This document shows positions 26,571-35,517 of a stretch of DNA of 64,000 bases, piece after piece. Source of the stretch: an uncultured Alistipes sp. (GTDB taxonomy: Bacteria > Bacteroidota > Bacteroidia > Bacteroidales > Rikenellaceae); contig CALUMQ010000001.1 in NCBI GenBank assembly GCA_944321765.1, positions 186,001 through 250,000 on the forward strand, read 5' to 3'. Every line of letters starts with the position of its first letter. The stretch's first letter is position 1. The notes under the pieces were generated by a model. That model searched no databases, had not been told where the DNA came from, and worked only from the letters and a program-made list of their open reading frames with translations. Made by a program: the position numbers and the translations under genes.

Positions 26571-27485
26571 ATGAATTTTTCACGCTATGTCGTTCTGGCC
26601 CTCAAAGGATGCGCCATGGGTATGGCCGATGTCGTCCCGGGTGTTTCGGGCGGAACGATCGCCTTTATTTCGGGTATCTACGAGGAGCTTCTCGACTCGA
26701 TCCGCCGCTTCAATACTACGGCGCTCAAACTGCTCGTGCGGCTGCGTTTTGCCGAGTTGTGGAACCACATCAACGGGCGCTTCCTCGCTCCGGTCCTGCT
26801 CGGCATTGCCGTAGCCATCTTCTCGCTGGCCCGGCTGATGACCTACCTGCTCGAACATCACCCCATTGCCATCTGGTCGTTTTTCTTTGGACTGATCATC
26901 GCTTCGGCGCTTCTTGTTGCGCGTCAGGTGGGACGCTGGAATTGGACGACGCTCCTCTCCTTTGCCGTGGGAACGGCTGCCGCGTGGTGGATCACCGTCG
27001 CCACACCCTCCGAGACACCCGATACCTGGTGGTTTATCCTGCTTTCGGGGGCCATTGCCATCTGTGCCATGATCCTTCCCGGCATCTCGGGAGCCTTCAT
27101 CCTGCTGTTGCTGGGCAAGTATCAGTTCATCATGCAGGCGGTCGGTGATCTGAATATCCCCGTTATAGCGATCTTTGTCGTCGGTGCCGCAGCGGGTATC
27201 ATCTCCTTCTCGCACCTGTTGTCATGGCTGCTCAAGCGGTGGCACGACCTGACCATCGCCGCACTGATGGGCTTTATGGTCGGATCGCTCAACAAGGTGT
27301 GGCCGTGGAAGGACGATCCCAAGGGACTCATTCAGCATAATGTCACGCCCGGGGAGTTTGAAACGCTCCACAACGGCGAACCTTCGCTGCTTCTGGAGGC
27401 CATCCTGCTCTGCGTGGTCGGCTTTCTGACGATCTACGGCATTGAGCGGCTGGCTCTGTATGTGCAACATCGACGCAAGGCATGA
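26571..27485 (+). CDS. DUF368 family undecaprenyl-phosphate translocase (PopT type)
   Basis: 304 residues from the ATG after the promoter; the open frame reaches back to 26352 but that part crosses a terminator and promoter. About eight membrane helices are visible. The family signature VVPGVSGGTIAFISGIYEEL sits near residues 22-41, and a second copy-like AMILPGISGAFILLLLGKYQ lies in the second half, as expected for an inverted repeat. DUF368 proteins have been shown to recycle undecaprenyl phosphate across the inner membrane for wall and polysaccharide synthesis. The stop overlaps the aroE start by ATGA. Confidence 0.88.
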   Translation: MNFSRYVVLALKGCAMGMADVVPGVSGGTIAFISGIYEELLDSIRRFNTTALKLLVRLRFAELWNHINGRFLAPVLLGIAVAIFSLARLMTYLLEHHPIAIWSFFFGLIIASALLVARQVGRWNWTTLLSFAVGTAAAWWITVATPSETPDTWWFILLSGAIAICAMILPGISGAFILLLLGKYQFIMQAVGDLNIPVIAIFVVGAAAGIISFSHLLSWLLKRWHDLTIAALMGFMVGSLNKVWPWKDDPKGLIQHNVTPGEFETLHNGEPSLLLEAILLCVVGFLTIYGIERLALYVQHRRKA

Positions 27486-28237
27486 TTATGCGACGGTTCG
27501 GACTCATTGGCCGGCCGCTCGTGCACTCGGCATCGGCGGCCTACTTCGCGCGGAAGTTCTCCGGAGAAGGGATCTCCGACAGCGTGTATGAACTCTATGA
27601 GCTTCCCTCGATCGAGGCGTTTCCCGCGCTGTTGGCCGGGCATCCCGACCTGCGCGGACTCAACGTCACGATTCCCTACAAACGCGACGTGATCACCTAC
27701 CTCGACAGCGTATCACCCGAGGCCCGGGCGATCGGTGCCGTGAACTGCATCCGCCGCACATCGGAGGGGCTTCTTGAAGGTTACAATACCGATATTGTCG
27801 GACTTCGCGAGTCGCTGAGCGAGTTGCTGGGGCTCGACGAACCGGAGCAGGCGCTGGTCCTGGGAACCGGCGGGGCGTCGCAGGCCGTGCAGTACGCTCT
27901 TGCCGAACGGGGTATCCCCTACTTCCTCGTTTCGCGCGATGCGGCGAAGGGCAACTATACGTACGACAACCTTCCCGTCGAGGTGGTCGAGCAGAGCCGG
28001 CTGATCATCAACGCTTCGCCCGTCGGCACCTACCCTGCTGTCGACCAGGCGCCGCGTATTCCCTATGCATACATTACACCGCGGCACTACCTGTTCGACC
28101 TGGTCTACAATCCGCCTCAGACGCGTTTCCTCGATTTCGGACAGCAGCGCGGGGCGCACATCCTGAATGGACACACGATGTTCGTTGCGCAGGCCGAGGC
28201 GTCGTGGCAGATCTGGAACGGAACTTTCAAAGAGTAA
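27482..28237 (+). CDS. aroE: shikimate dehydrogenase
   Basis: 251 residues. The N-terminal substrate domain has GLIGRPLVHSASAAYF and LNVTIPYKRDV, with the catalytic Lys. The conserved GAVNCI and NTDIVGL follow. The nucleotide-binding domain starts at LVLGTGGASQAVQYAL (~residue 119). It reduces 3-dehydroshikimate to shikimate with NADPH in aromatic amino-acid synthesis. The start ATG overlaps the DUF368 gene stop; a second ATG two codons on (MRRFGLIG) is also possible. It is slightly short for the family (usually ~245-290) but complete. Confidence 0.95.
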   Translation: MIMRRFGLIGRPLVHSASAAYFARKFSGEGISDSVYELYELPSIEAFPALLAGHPDLRGLNVTIPYKRDVITYLDSVSPEARAIGAVNCIRRTSEGLLEGYNTDIVGLRESLSELLGLDEPEQALVLGTGGASQAVQYALAERGIPYFLVSRDAAKGNYTYDNLPVEVVEQSRLIINASPVGTYPAVDQAPRIPYAYITPRHYLFDLVYNPPQTRFLDFGQQRGAHILNGHTMFVAQAEASWQIWNGTFKE

Positions 28238-28251
28238 AAAATACTGAAAAT

Positions 28252-29016
28252 ATGGTAACGAAACCGATGCTCTTTCTGCGGACGATGCTGTTCGCCGGAG
28301 TGCTCCTTGTCGGAAGCGCGGCGCACGCTCAGGTCGAAATTGAGGTGACGCCTCCCCGATTCAACGGAGCCGATGTGGATTATTTCATGGGACGCCTCGT
28401 CGGGGAGTTCCAGAAAGTGGCAGCCGAGCGCGGGATCCCGGCTGCCGAGCTGTCGCCGAGCGTCTGCGTGGCCTTTAAGGTGGACACGACGGGTGCCACG
28501 AGCGAATGGCGGCTGTGCGACAGCACCTCCGTCGGACGGGACAGGTGTCTGCTTGCTCCGGCGACCGCTGCCACGCGTACCGCCCTTGAGGAGGCCTTCT
28601 TGCGGCTTGACGGATGGATGCCGGCAGTCGATGCCCTCGGCCGCAAGACGGATTATACGCTGCGGCTGACCCTGCGCCTTCCGATTGAGAAGCTGGCCCG
28701 AAGCCAGGAGACCGATCCCCTGCTTTTTCTGGGCGAGAATCCGGAAAAGAGCTTCCGGAAGTGGATGCACACGAAGGTGCGCTATGACGAGCGGTTTGCC
28801 AATACGGGCGGAGTGGTTCGCGTGAAGTTCTACATCGAGCCCGACGGTCGGATTACGGGCGAGGAGGTGCTCGAATCTCCCGACAAGCGCCTTTCGTGGC
28901 AGGTAATCAAGGCGGTCCGTGCGAGCCGCGGCAAATGGACGCCGCGTAAGGTGCGGGGTGTTCCGCAACGCACGGCCTGGGAGTTCAGCTGCAATTACAT
29001 TAACGAAGGTTATTGA
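28252..29016 (+). CDS. secreted protein with TonB C-terminal-type domain
   Basis: 254 residues from the ATG at 28252, 14 bases after aroE, with a signal peptide (MVTKPMLFLRTMLFAGVLL to AHA). The last ~85 residues resemble the TonB C-terminal fold (GGVVRVKFYIEPDGRITGEEVLESPD, then VIKAVRASRGKWTPRKVRGVP). The central part (~50-150) has a weaker, possibly second copy. Unlike TonB it has no membrane anchor or Pro-rich spacer, so it is probably free in the periplasm and not an energy transducer. Function unknown. Confidence 0.7.
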   Translation: MVTKPMLFLRTMLFAGVLLVGSAAHAQVEIEVTPPRFNGADVDYFMGRLVGEFQKVAAERGIPAAELSPSVCVAFKVDTTGATSEWRLCDSTSVGRDRCLLAPATAATRTALEEAFLRLDGWMPAVDALGRKTDYTLRLTLRLPIEKLARSQETDPLLFLGENPEKSFRKWMHTKVRYDERFANTGGVVRVKFYIEPDGRITGEEVLESPDKRLSWQVIKAVRASRGKWTPRKVRGVPQRTAWEFSCNYINEGY

Positions 29017-29046
29017 TCCCGGCGGGCTGCGGCCGGGGCCTGAAAA

Positions 29047-29088
29047 CGAGGAGAGCGTCACCCCTTGGGAGGGATGGCGCTCTCTTCG
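29047..29088 (+). terminator. imperfect terminator hairpin after the TonB-C gene
   Basis: A long stem of about 17 pairs with one mismatch (29047-29064 with 29071-29088), followed by GGCGTTTTA. The T-run is short and offset. Confidence 0.6.
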
Positions 29089-29172
29089 GCGTTTTATCTG
29101 GGGGCGCGGCGGGATGGCCGTTTGCATGCGGAGACATGCAAAGACGGGCGCAGATCTCGCCGGGATCGGGAT

Positions 29173-29382
29173 CTACCTGTGCTGCAGCAGGTTCTGCGCC
29201 TTCTCGTAGTCCTCTTTCTTGACGACTACCTGCGCGGGCATGGTCCCGATCGGATAGATGGCCGACATGTATTCGTTGCGGATTGTCGACCAGATTCCTG
29301 CGCTGTCGAGCATCGATTTTGCGATCTCGGCCTCTGTTACGGTGTTGTACTCCGCCAATACAATCATGCTGTCGTCTTGCAT
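29173..29382 (-). CDS. DUF2007 family small protein
   Basis: 69 residues. The sequence (MIVLAEYNTVTEAEIAKSML, then SAGIWSTIRNE, then VVVKKEDYEKAQNLL) is the typical single ferredoxin-like DUF2007 domain, often called a putative signal-transducing protein without experimental basis. It may start at Met1 or Met6. It lies alone on the minus strand between two plus-strand operons, with A/T-rich upstream sequence but no clear TAnnTTTG element. Confidence 0.8.
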   Translation of the reverse strand: MQDDSMIVLAEYNTVTEAEIAKSMLDSAGIWSTIRNEYMSAIYPIGTMPAQVVVKKEDYEKAQNLLQHR

Positions 29383-29473
29383 AGATTCATCGGTTTTTGT
29401 TCGGTATTATAAAGTTAAGCATTTTGTTGATAAAATGCAAGAGCCGGGCCATAAAAATATCGACAAGAATGGT

Positions 29474-29481
29474 TATCTTTG
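29474..29481 (+). promoter_or_regulatory. -7 element for dnaE
   Basis: TATCTTTG, a full TAnnTTTG match, 22 bases before the dnaE ATG. Confidence 0.65.
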
Positions 29482-29503
29482 TTGAGTTCAAAATTCAGGG
29501 AAC

Positions 29504-32500
29504 ATGTCGCAATTCGTCCATCTTCACGTACATACGCAATATTCGATTCTCGACGGCCAGGCGAGCATTTCGCGACTGGTCGACAAGGCCATGGAGGACG
29601 GACAGCCGGGTATCGCCGTGACGGATCACGGCAACATGTTCGGCATCAAGGAGTTCTACAATTACGTCAAGAAGGCGAAGGGCAAACTCAAGGATAAGGT
29701 TGCGGCATGCGAAGCCCGCATTGCGGCTCTGCGTGACGGTACGGAGGCGTGCGAGGCTCCCGAGGCGGAGATCGCCAAGTGTGAGCGACAGCTCGAAGAG
29801 CTGCGGCGCAAACTGGCCTTCAAGCCGATTATCGGTTGTGAGGTCTATGTGGCCCGGCGGCGCCTGCAGGACAAGGAGGGGAAACCCGACCAGAGCGGTT
29901 ACCACCTGATCCTGCTGGCCAAGAATCTCAAGGGGTACCACAACCTGATCAAAATCGTCTCGAAGGCGTGGACCGAGGGCTTCTACATGCGTCCGCGTAC
30001 GGACCGTGCGGAGCTGGAGAAGTACCACGAAGGATTGATCTGCTGCTCGGCCTGCCTGGCCGGCGAGGTGCCCCGGGCGATTACGGCCGACGATCTGGCG
30101 AAGGCCGAAGAGTCGGTGCTGTGGCACAAGAATCTTTTCGGCGACGACTATTACCTCGAGCTGCAGCTGCACAAGGCTACGGTCGAACGTGCCAACCACG
30201 AGGCCTACCCCATGCAGCTGAAGGTCAACAAACACCTGCGCGAACTGGCGGCCAAGCACCACGTGCGCATGGTCTGCACGAACGACGTGCACTTTGTCGA
30301 CGAGGACAATGCCGAGGCGCATGACCGTCTGATCTGCCTCTCGACGGGCAAGGATCTCGACGATCCGAAGCGCATGCTCTACTCGAAGCAGGAGTGGCTG
30401 AAGACGACGGCCGAGATGGCGTCGATCTTCGGGGAGACGGATCCCGAGGCAATGGCCACGACGGTGGATATCTGCAACCAGGTCGAAGAGTACTCGATCG
30501 ACCATGCGCCGATCATGCCGAACTTCCAGATTCCCGAGGAGTTCGGCACCGAGGCCGGCTATCGCGAACGCTTTACGGAGCAGGATCTCTTTGACGAATT
30601 TACGCGTGATGAGAACGGACAGGTGGTGATGACGGAGGAGGAGGGCCGCAAGAAGATCGCCAAACTCGGCGGCTACGACAAGCTTTACCGCATCAAGCTG
30701 GAGGCCGACTACCTGGCCAAGCTCACCATGGAGGGCGCGCACAAGCGCTATGGTGAGCACCTGACCGAGGAGCAGGAGGAGCGCCTGCGCTTCGAGCTGC
30801 ACGTGATGAAGACGATGGGTTTCCCGGGTTACTTCCTCATCGTGCAGGACTTTATCCGTGCGGCGCGCGAGGAGCTGGATGTCTCGGTGGGCCCGGGACG
30901 AGGTTCCGCTGCGGGATCGGCCGTTGCCTACTGCCTGGGCATTACGCAGATCGACCCCATTGCCTACGACCTGCTGTTCGAGCGTTTCCTGAATCCCGAC
31001 CGTATTTCGCTTCCCGATATCGACGTGGACTTCGACGATGACGGCCGCGGCCGCGTGCTGAACTGGGTGACGCAGAAGTACGGCAAGGAGAAGGTGGCGC
31101 ACATCATCACCTACGGTACGATGGCCACGAAGCTGGCCATCAAGGATGTCGCGCGTGTCGAGAAACTGTTGCTCGCCGAATCGGACCGGCTGTGCAAACT
31201 GGTTCCGGACAAGACACCCGAGGGCAAGGCGGTCAAAAGTCTTGCTCAGGCTATCGACCTGGTTCCCGAACTGAAGGCTGCCGAGGAGTCGGACAACCCG
31301 ATCCTTCACGATACGATTCTTTATGCCAAGATGCTGGAGGGCAACGTCCGCAATACGGGCGTGCATGCCTGCGGCACGATCATCTGCCGCGACGACATTA
31401 CCGACTGGGTGCCGGTGTCGACGGCCGACGACAAGGTGACGGGCGAGAAGATGCTCGTCACGCAATACGAAGGTTCGGTGATCGAGGAGACGGGCCTCAT
31501 CAAGATGGACTTCCTCGGGCTGAAGACCCTCTCGATCATCAAGGATGCCGTCGAGAATATCTTCCAGACCAAGGGTGAGAAGATCGATATCGACGACTTT
31601 TCGATCATCAACGATCAGCCTACCTACAAGCTCTACTGCGAAGGCCGTACCGTCGGGACGTTCCAGTTCGAGTCGGCGGGCATGCAGAAATACCTGCGCG
31701 AGCTGCAGCCATCGACCTTCGAGGACCTGATTGCCATGAATGCCCTCTACCGTCCGGGCCCGATGGACTACATCCCCGACTTCATCGCGCGCAAACACGG
31801 GCGGAGTCCGATCGTGTACGACATTCCGATCATGGAGAAGTACCTCAAGGACACCTACGGCATCACGGTTTATCAGGAGCAGGTCATGCTGCTGTCGCGC
31901 CTCCTGGCGAATTTCACGCGCGGCGAGTCCGATACGCTGCGCAAGGCGATGGGAAAGAAGCTCAAGGACAAGCTGGATCATCTGAAGCCGAAGTTCATTG
32001 CCGGAGGCAAGGCCAACGGCCACGACGAGAAGGTGCTGGAGAAGATCTGGGCCGACTGGGAGAAGTTTGCTTCGTATGCGTTCAACAAGTCGCACGCGAC
32101 GTGCTACTCTTGGGTGGCCTTCCAGACGGCCTACCTCAAGGCAAACTATCCGTCGGAATACATGGCGGCGGTGCTGAGCCGAAACCTGACGAACATCGAG
32201 CAGCTGACGCTCTACATGAACGAGTGCAAGCGTATGGGAATCAGTGTGCTGGGTCCGGACGTCAACGAGTCAATGCGGACCTTCTCGGCCAACCGTTCGG
32301 GAGATATCCGCTTCGGCATGGCGGCCGTGAAGGGCGTGGGTGCCGCGGCTGTCGAGAGCATCATCGAGGAGCGCAAGGCCCGCGGGCCGTTCAAGGATAT
32401 CTATGATTTCGTCGAACGGGTGAACTATTCGCTGGTCAACCGCAAATGCATCGAGAACCTCGCCTATGCCGGGGCCTTCGATTCGATCTCGGATTTTGCG

Positions 32501-33322
32501 CGCTGCAAGTTCTTCGGCGTAGACCTGCGCGATGCGAACGGGCAACCTTTCGTCGAGCAGCTGATGCGTTACGGGCAGCGTTTTCAGGCCGAGCAGAACA
32601 ATGCCCAGCAGAGTCTTTTCGGAGGCGGCGAACATGTGGATATCCAGCGACCGGTAATCCCGGCCTGTGCCGACTGGAGCCAGCTGGAGAAGCTGACCAA
32701 GGAGCGCGAGATGGTGGGACTCTACCTCTCGGCCCATCCGCTGGACGACTACAAGATCATCATCGAACACATGTGCAAGACGCGTCTTCCCGAGCTGGAG
32801 GATCTGGAGTCGCTGCGCGGACAGGAGATCGCCGTGGCAGGCATGGTGGTGAGTGTCCAGAATCTGATGACCAAGACGGGCAAGCCGTGGGGCAAGTTCA
32901 AGTTGGAGGATTACAACGGTTCGCACGAGTTCGCGCTTTTTGGCAAGGATTATGAGAACTTCCGCAAATTCCTCTTCGCGGACTACTTCCTGCTTGTGCG
33001 GGGGAAGGTGCAGCCCCGGCCCTATAATGACAAGGAGCTGGAGTTCAAGATTCTGTCGATGACCCAGCTGCAGGAGGTCCGCGACACGATGATCAAGGAG
33101 ATGTACGTGCAGTTGCCCGTCGACGAGATCACCGAGCGGCTGATTCACGACCTGACCGAGCGGGTCCGGGCGTCGAGGGGCAAGACCATCCTGCGCTTCA
33201 CGCTCTACGACAAGGAGTCTCACGTGTCGTTGAACCTCTTCTCGAAGAGTTACAAGGTGAGCCTCACGCAATCGCTGGTCGACTACCTGGATGACAATCA
33301 GATCCGGTATTCAATCGCATGA
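29504..33322 (+). CDS. dnaE: DNA polymerase III subunit alpha
   Basis: 1272 residues, the DnaE1 type. The N-terminal PHP domain (HLHVHTQYSILDG, AVTDHGNMFG) holds a charged, probably coiled insertion at ~58-110. The polymerase core has GPGRGSAAGSAVAY (~465) and catalytic PDIDVDFDDDGRG (~505-517), followed by the fingers (YRPGPMDYIPDFIARKHG) and tandem helix-hairpin-helix region. An OB domain near 1110-1190 (IAVAGMVVSVQNLMTKTGKPWG) and a C-terminal tau-binding region complete it. It is the main replicative polymerase and works with DnaN, encoded 11 kb away on the other strand. It has its own -7 element; trxA follows after 59 bases. Confidence 0.98.
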   Translation: MSQFVHLHVHTQYSILDGQASISRLVDKAMEDGQPGIAVTDHGNMFGIKEFYNYVKKAKGKLKDKVAACEARIAALRDGTEACEAPEAEIAKCERQLEELRRKLAFKPIIGCEVYVARRRLQDKEGKPDQSGYHLILLAKNLKGYHNLIKIVSKAWTEGFYMRPRTDRAELEKYHEGLICCSACLAGEVPRAITADDLAKAEESVLWHKNLFGDDYYLELQLHKATVERANHEAYPMQLKVNKHLRELAAKHHVRMVCTNDVHFVDEDNAEAHDRLICLSTGKDLDDPKRMLYSKQEWLKTTAEMASIFGETDPEAMATTVDICNQVEEYSIDHAPIMPNFQIPEEFGTEAGYRERFTEQDLFDEFTRDENGQVVMTEEEGRKKIAKLGGYDKLYRIKLEADYLAKLTMEGAHKRYGEHLTEEQEERLRFELHVMKTMGFPGYFLIVQDFIRAAREELDVSVGPGRGSAAGSAVAYCLGITQIDPIAYDLLFERFLNPDRISLPDIDVDFDDDGRGRVLNWVTQKYGKEKVAHIITYGTMATKLAIKDVARVEKLLLAESDRLCKLVPDKTPEGKAVKSLAQAIDLVPELKAAEESDNPILHDTILYAKMLEGNVRNTGVHACGTIICRDDITDWVPVSTADDKVTGEKMLVTQYEGSVIEETGLIKMDFLGLKTLSIIKDAVENIFQTKGEKIDIDDFSIINDQPTYKLYCEGRTVGTFQFESAGMQKYLRELQPSTFEDLIAMNALYRPGPMDYIPDFIARKHGRSPIVYDIPIMEKYLKDTYGITVYQEQVMLLSRLLANFTRGESDTLRKAMGKKLKDKLDHLKPKFIAGGKANGHDEKVLEKIWADWEKFASYAFNKSHATCYSWVAFQTAYLKANYPSEYMAAVLSRNLTNIEQLTLYMNECKRMGISVLGPDVNESMRTFSANRSGDIRFGMAAVKGVGAAAVESIIEERKARGPFKDIYDFVERVNYSLVNRKCIENLAYAGAFDSISDFARCKFFGVDLRDANGQPFVEQLMRYGQRFQAEQNNAQQSLFGGGEHVDIQRPVIPACADWSQLEKLTKEREMVGLYLSAHPLDDYKIIIEHMCKTRLPELEDLESLRGQEIAVAGMVVSVQNLMTKTGKPWGKFKLEDYNGSHEFALFGKDYENFRKFLFADYFLLVRGKVQPRPYNDKELEFKILSMTQLQEVRDTMIKEMYVQLPVDEITERLIHDLTERVRASRGKTILRFTLYDKESHVSLNLFSKSYKVSLTQSLVDYLDDNQIRYSIA

Positions 33323-33381
33323 TGGAGAGTGACAATATTTGAAAATATTCAACGTTATATTTAATCTAATTTTTACAAGTC

Positions 33382-33696
33382 ATGGCTTTAGCAATCAACA
33401 AGGAGAATTTTGATGCACTTGTGGCGGGCTCGCAGCCTGTCGTAATCGATTTTTGGGCCGAGTGGTGCGGTCCGTGCCGCATGATGTCGCCCATTGTCGA
33501 CGAACTGGCCGGCGAATACGAAGGCAAGGTTGTCATCGGCAAGTGCGATGTCGAGGAGAACGACGATATCACGATGAAATACGGTGTGCGCAACATCCCG
33601 ACGATTATCTTCCTCAAGGGCGGGGAGCTGGTCGACAAACAGGTCGGCGCCTGCTCGAAGGATGCCCTGAAGGCGAAGATCGAAAAACTGCTCTGA
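33382..33696 (+). CDS. trxA: thioredoxin
   Basis: 104 residues, one thioredoxin fold without signal peptide, hence cytosolic. The active site is W28-C-G-P-C32 (FWAEWCGPCRMM). The cis-proline is in RNIPTIIFLKGG. It reduces protein disulfides using thioredoxin reductase. It lies behind dnaE and ends at a strong terminator. Confidence 0.97.
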   Translation: MALAINKENFDALVAGSQPVVIDFWAEWCGPCRMMSPIVDELAGEYEGKVVIGKCDVEENDDITMKYGVRNIPTIIFLKGGELVDKQVGACSKDALKAKIEKLL

Positions 33697-33712
33697 TCGC
33701 GGAACGACAACG

Positions 33713-33740
33713 AACCCCTCGGTAACGCCGAGGGGTTTCT
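33713..33740 (+). terminator. intrinsic terminator after trxA
   Basis: A perfect 10-bp stem (33713-33722 with 33728-33737, loop TAACG) and a T-rich tail. Confidence 0.9.
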
Positions 33741-33770
33741 CTTGTATCCGGTATATCATACGTACGTCTT

Positions 33771-34727
33771 ATGGATATCGAACAACTGAAGGGCCACGGG
33801 GCCATGCTCGGGGCCAATGCCATGTGGGGACTGATGTCTCCGTTGGCCAAACTAGTGATGCTCGGAGGCATTATCACCCCGCTTGTCATGACCGACCTGC
33901 GGGTTTTCGGAGCAATGGTTCTTTTCTGGATCGTCTCCTTCTTCGGCAAACGGGAGCACGTGTCGCCGGGGGATCTGGTGAAGCTTTTCGGCGCCTCGCT
34001 GCTGGCCATTGTCTTCAACCAGGGGTGTTTTATCTTCGGCGTGGGGCTCACCTCGCCGGTGGATGCCTCGATCATCACGACGAGCATGCCTCTGGTGGCG
34101 ATGATTCTTGCGGCGTTCATCCTCAAGGAACCTGTTACCGGAAAGAAGATCCTCGGGATCGTTGCCGGCGCCTCCGGAGCGCTGCTGCTGATTCTCGGGA
34201 GCAACAACGGCGCGGGAGCCGTTCGCACGGCCGGCGAGTATTATATCTGGGGAGATCTGCTCGTCCTGCTGGCACAGTGCAGCTATGCCCTCTACATCGT
34301 CCTCTTCAAGGAGTTTGTCGGACGTTATTCGCCCGTTACAATCATGAAGTGGATGTTCACCTATTCGTTCCTGTGCCTGCTCCCCTTCTCCTACGACGAT
34401 CTGATTGCCACCGACTGGAGTACACTTGACTGGCATGCCTCGCTGTCGCTGGTCTACATCGTCGCCGGCAGTACCTTTTTGAGCTACATCCTGGTTATCG
34501 TGGGCCAGAAACGGCTGCGTCCGACCGTTGCGGGCATGTACAACTACGTGCAGCCTTTGGTGGCGAGCATCGTGGCGGTCTGCTGGGGCATGGATTCGTT
34601 CAATCTGACGAAGATCCTCTCCGTGATTCTGATCTTCGGAGGCGTCTACCTCGTCACGGCCAGCCGCAGCCGTGCCGACATGGAGCGGGATGCTGCGGCC
34701 CGGGCCTCTGGAGGACCGGAGTCGTGA
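33771..34727 (+). CDS. EamA/DMT-family transporter
   Basis: 318 residues with about ten membrane helices in two EamA repeats. The first begins MLGANAMWGLMSPLAKLV and ends near LLILGS. The second begins WGDLLVLLAQCSYALYIVLFKE and ends VILIFGGVYLVTASR, followed by a charged tail. The family exports amino acids, nucleotides or other small metabolites; the substrate cannot be told from sequence. It lies between two terminators and is probably monocistronic. Confidence 0.9.
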   Translation: MDIEQLKGHGAMLGANAMWGLMSPLAKLVMLGGIITPLVMTDLRVFGAMVLFWIVSFFGKREHVSPGDLVKLFGASLLAIVFNQGCFIFGVGLTSPVDASIITTSMPLVAMILAAFILKEPVTGKKILGIVAGASGALLLILGSNNGAGAVRTAGEYYIWGDLLVLLAQCSYALYIVLFKEFVGRYSPVTIMKWMFTYSFLCLLPFSYDDLIATDWSTLDWHASLSLVYIVAGSTFLSYILVIVGQKRLRPTVAGMYNYVQPLVASIVAVCWGMDSFNLTKILSVILIFGGVYLVTASRSRADMERDAAARASGGPES

Positions 34728-34749
34728 TGCCGTGAGTGCGGTATGATGC

Positions 34750-34785
34750 AATCGCCCCGGACTGTCAAGACGGTCCGGGGCGATT
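34750..34785. terminator. bidirectional intrinsic terminator
   Basis: A perfect 13-bp outer stem (34750-34762 with 34773-34785) between the convergent transporter and nitroreductase genes. Confidence 0.85.
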
Positions 34786-34812
34786 GCCGTTTCAGTGTCG
34801 GACGCGATGCCG

Positions 34813-35343
34813 TCAGCGCTCTTCGCCGTATGTTTCGAAGAACACCGTCTCCGTGAGAGGTTTGCGCAGGGTGTCGTGCCGTTCGGGCGAGGCGGGTTCG
34901 CCGTCGCCATAGCCGATGATGAGAATGTTGACCGGCTCGACGTGCTCCGGCAGACCGAACTCCTCTCGCACGGCCTCGGGCTTGAACATGCAGACCCACA
35001 GCGTGTCGAGTCCGAGCGAGGCGGCGCAGAGCATCATGTGGTCCGTGACGATCGATGCGTCGATGTCCCCAATCATCTTGTTGTCGTATTTGCGGGTCCA
35101 GGCCTCCGAGGTGTCGGCGCATACGATGATGGCCAGCGGAGCCCCGAAATCGCGCGTACAACGTGCCAGTCGCTCCATCCCTTCCTTCGAGCGGATGACG
35201 ATCAGCCGTTGCGGCTGTCGGTAGGCGCCCGTCGGTGCCACGCGTCCGGCTTCGAGAATCGTTTTGAGTTTCACCTCCTCGACTTTCCGGTCGAGGTATT
35301 TGCGGCAGGCATACCGCTTCTTTGCCAAAGCGAGAAAATCCAT
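34813..35343 (-). CDS. nitroreductase family protein
   Basis: 176 residues with the FMN-binding nitroreductase fold. The N-terminal KKRYACRKYLDRKVEE and VAPTGAYRQPQRLIVI supply FMN-phosphate contacts; IDASIVTDHMMLCAASLGLDTLWVC is the conserved dimer-interface helix, and IIGYGDGEPASPERH is the C-terminal FMN segment. It is an NAD(P)H-dependent flavoenzyme, substrate unknown. The promoter lies 25-55 bases upstream. Confidence 0.92.
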   Translation of the reverse strand: MDFLALAKKRYACRKYLDRKVEEVKLKTILEAGRVAPTGAYRQPQRLIVIRSKEGMERLARCTRDFGAPLAIIVCADTSEAWTRKYDNKMIGDIDASIVTDHMMLCAASLGLDTLWVCMFKPEAVREEFGLPEHVEPVNILIIGYGDGEPASPERHDTLRKPLTETVFFETYGEER

Positions 35344-35367
35344 GTCCGAAAGTTTTTATCAGTCATG

Positions 35368-35399
35368 CGAAGATACGCAAATTTCTCGGGGAATCCAAC
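35368..35399 (-). promoter_or_regulatory. nitroreductase promoter
   Basis: On the minus strand a GTTG at 35396-35399, a 20-base spacer, and TATCTTCG at 35368-35375 (one base off TAnnTTTG). Confidence 0.55.
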
Positions 35400-35415
35400 A
35401 TCAAGACCTCTGTGG

Positions 35416-35470
35416 ACTGACAGCGCGACTGACATTCTGTCAGAACGTGCGCACTGGCACACGGTTTGAT
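35416..35470 (+). promoter_or_regulatory. sigma-54-like promoter and palindrome upstream of htpG
   Basis: TGGCAC at 35455-35460 and TTGAT at 35466-35470 have the spacing of a sigma-54 -24/-12 promoter; the -12 dinucleotide is GA rather than GC. Just upstream is a palindrome CTGACA-TTC-TGTCAG (35429-35443) with an extra ACTGACA half-site at 35416-35422. No TAnnTTTG element is seen before htpG. The likely start site would be about 35 bases before the ATG. Confidence 0.4.
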
Positions 35471-35517
35471 AGCTACCGGATAGAAAAAAATGTAAATACA
35501 AAATAACGCCAGTAACT

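Noticed and set aside
29495..32095. 866-codon open frame antisense to dnaE, and similar long antisense frames over htpG (35875-37704), ettA (20905-22692) and the beta-barrel gene (9830-11278)
   Set aside because: They mirror real genes whose G/C-ending codons leave few stops on the opposite strand. Their translations are low-complexity Arg/Leu/Val/His-rich and match no family, while the sense frames have clear motifs.
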